From Artemia franciscana (taxonomy: Eukaryota; Arthropoda; Branchiopoda; Anostraca; Artemiidae): 64,000 nt of DNA. Position numbers and translations under genes: made by a program. Location of the stretch: positions 46,460,214 through 46,524,213 of the forward strand of contig NC_088875.1 of NCBI RefSeq assembly GCF_032884065.1. The letters are read 5' to 3'. The notes under the pieces were generated by a model that did not search any database, was not told the DNA's origin, and worked only from the letters and a program-made list of their open reading frames with translations. The first letter of the stretch is position 1. Each line of letters opens with the position of its first letter. Positions 63,268-64,000 of the stretch are shown piece by piece.

Positions 63268-64000
63268 ACAAGTTTTTTCAACTGAAAGTAAGGAGCAACA
63301 TTGAAACTTAAAACAATAGAAATTATCACATACATGAAGGGGTTGCCCCCTCCTTAGTACCTTGTTCCTTATACTAAAGTTTTACTTTTGGTTCCAGTTA
63401 TTTAAGAATGACTCCTGATACACAAGGACTGTTTAAGTAGAATTAACAACTTTCAACAAATTAAAAAAAAAATTAACATAAAGAGCAAGGTACTAAGGAG
63501 GTTGCGACTCCCCTCATATACATGATAATTTCTGTTGGTTTTAATTTTTAATGTTGCTCCTTACTTTCAGCTGAAACAGTTGTTTTTCTTTTGTAATTTC
63601 TGATAGTTTTTTAATTAATGCTGGGGAATCCAGCTCCCAAGTCATCCTCAGAGACATGGCTATTAGATCTTTAGACCATGCTTAAGGAAATTGCTATCTC
63701 AAAATTTTGATTAGACAATTTTGGTAAAAACGGGGGTGGGAGGGGGAGTAGCTGCCCTCCAATATTTCGACCACATAAAAAAAAGACCCTAAAACTTTTT
63801 ATGTCTGATCAAACAAGCCCTCTCCCTATCTTCTAGGATCACAGGTTTGATTCTATCAACCCTGAGAAAAACAAACAAATGAAAATGCATCCATGATCTT
63901 GCTTTAGGCAAAAAAATTTCAGATTTTTGTATATGGGAGCTTGAAACCTATACCGTAGATTTCTCTGATATCCTGAATCTCATGGTGTGATTTTCATTAA
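63268..64000 (-). repeat. R1 repeat, minus orientation, cut by the window edge
   Basis: Starts with the R1 terminal inverted repeat: arms about 63270-63380 and 63475-63585, imperfect, with GTAAGGAGCAACATTGAAAC / AATGTTGCTCCTTACTTTC. It continues with the reversed blocks CCCTCCAATATTTCGACCAC, GGGAGCTTGAAACC and GTGATTTTCATTAA. The 5' palindromic head would lie beyond 64000. Confidence 0.8.

Overview
The window looks like nuclear DNA of an invertebrate, most likely an arthropod. It is AT-rich, intron-bearing and dominated by transposable elements and satellites. No prokaryotic gene organisation, operon or CRISPR array is present. The only convincing host gene is a Mu-class glutathione S-transferase, whose GT-AG introns follow the animal Mu-class layout. 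Repeat character (Helitrons, several LINE types, a GIY-YIG Penelope element) is compatible with a crustacean such as a brine shrimp, but the sequence alone does not settle the species.

Layout. 1-8146 is a stack of Helitron rolling-circle transposons: inverted 5' ends (1-250), a non-autonomous copy (251-1136), a decayed autonomous copy with Rep and Pif1-type helicase (1137-about 5700), a short nested copy (5712-5997) and a third copy encoding its own small 23-residue-repeat protein (5998-8146). A long (TA)n/(TG)n microsatellite follows. 9624-17700 carries a Penelope 3' fragment, pieces of a foldback repeat I call R1, a LINE reverse-transcriptase relic, imprecise trinucleotide DNA and a duplicated hAT-like MITE. 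19957-21385 is the first copy of a repeat I call element C, built of about 285-bp internal tandem units.

25459-35672 is one R1 copy split by a 9-kb inverted-repeat element (26105-35114). That element has identical 21-bp ends, a 6-bp target duplication, long inner inverted arms, minisatellites and a LINE inserted in its centre. 36240-44825 is a 65-bp satellite with higher-order structure, interrupted cleanly by element C, a Penelope element with a 12-bp target duplication, and a full R1 copy with a 6-bp duplication. 44826-47930 holds LINE relics, a third element C array and a tRNA-Pro pseudogene.

48180-56556 is the GST Mu gene on the minus strand (four exons seen; the first short exon was not found). 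Its introns contain LINE tails and microsatellites. 56955-61990 is mostly LINE sequence, including a nearly complete but decayed ORF1-endonuclease-RT element (58400-61990, minus). The window ends inside another R1 copy.

Apart from the GST, every protein-like region is broken by frameshifts or stops, so the mobile elements appear to be dead copies. The interest lies in their architecture: nested insertions dated against a satellite, hairpin-forming foldbacks, Helitron ends carrying CRE-like palindromes, and a 9-kb palindromic element of unclear superfamily.
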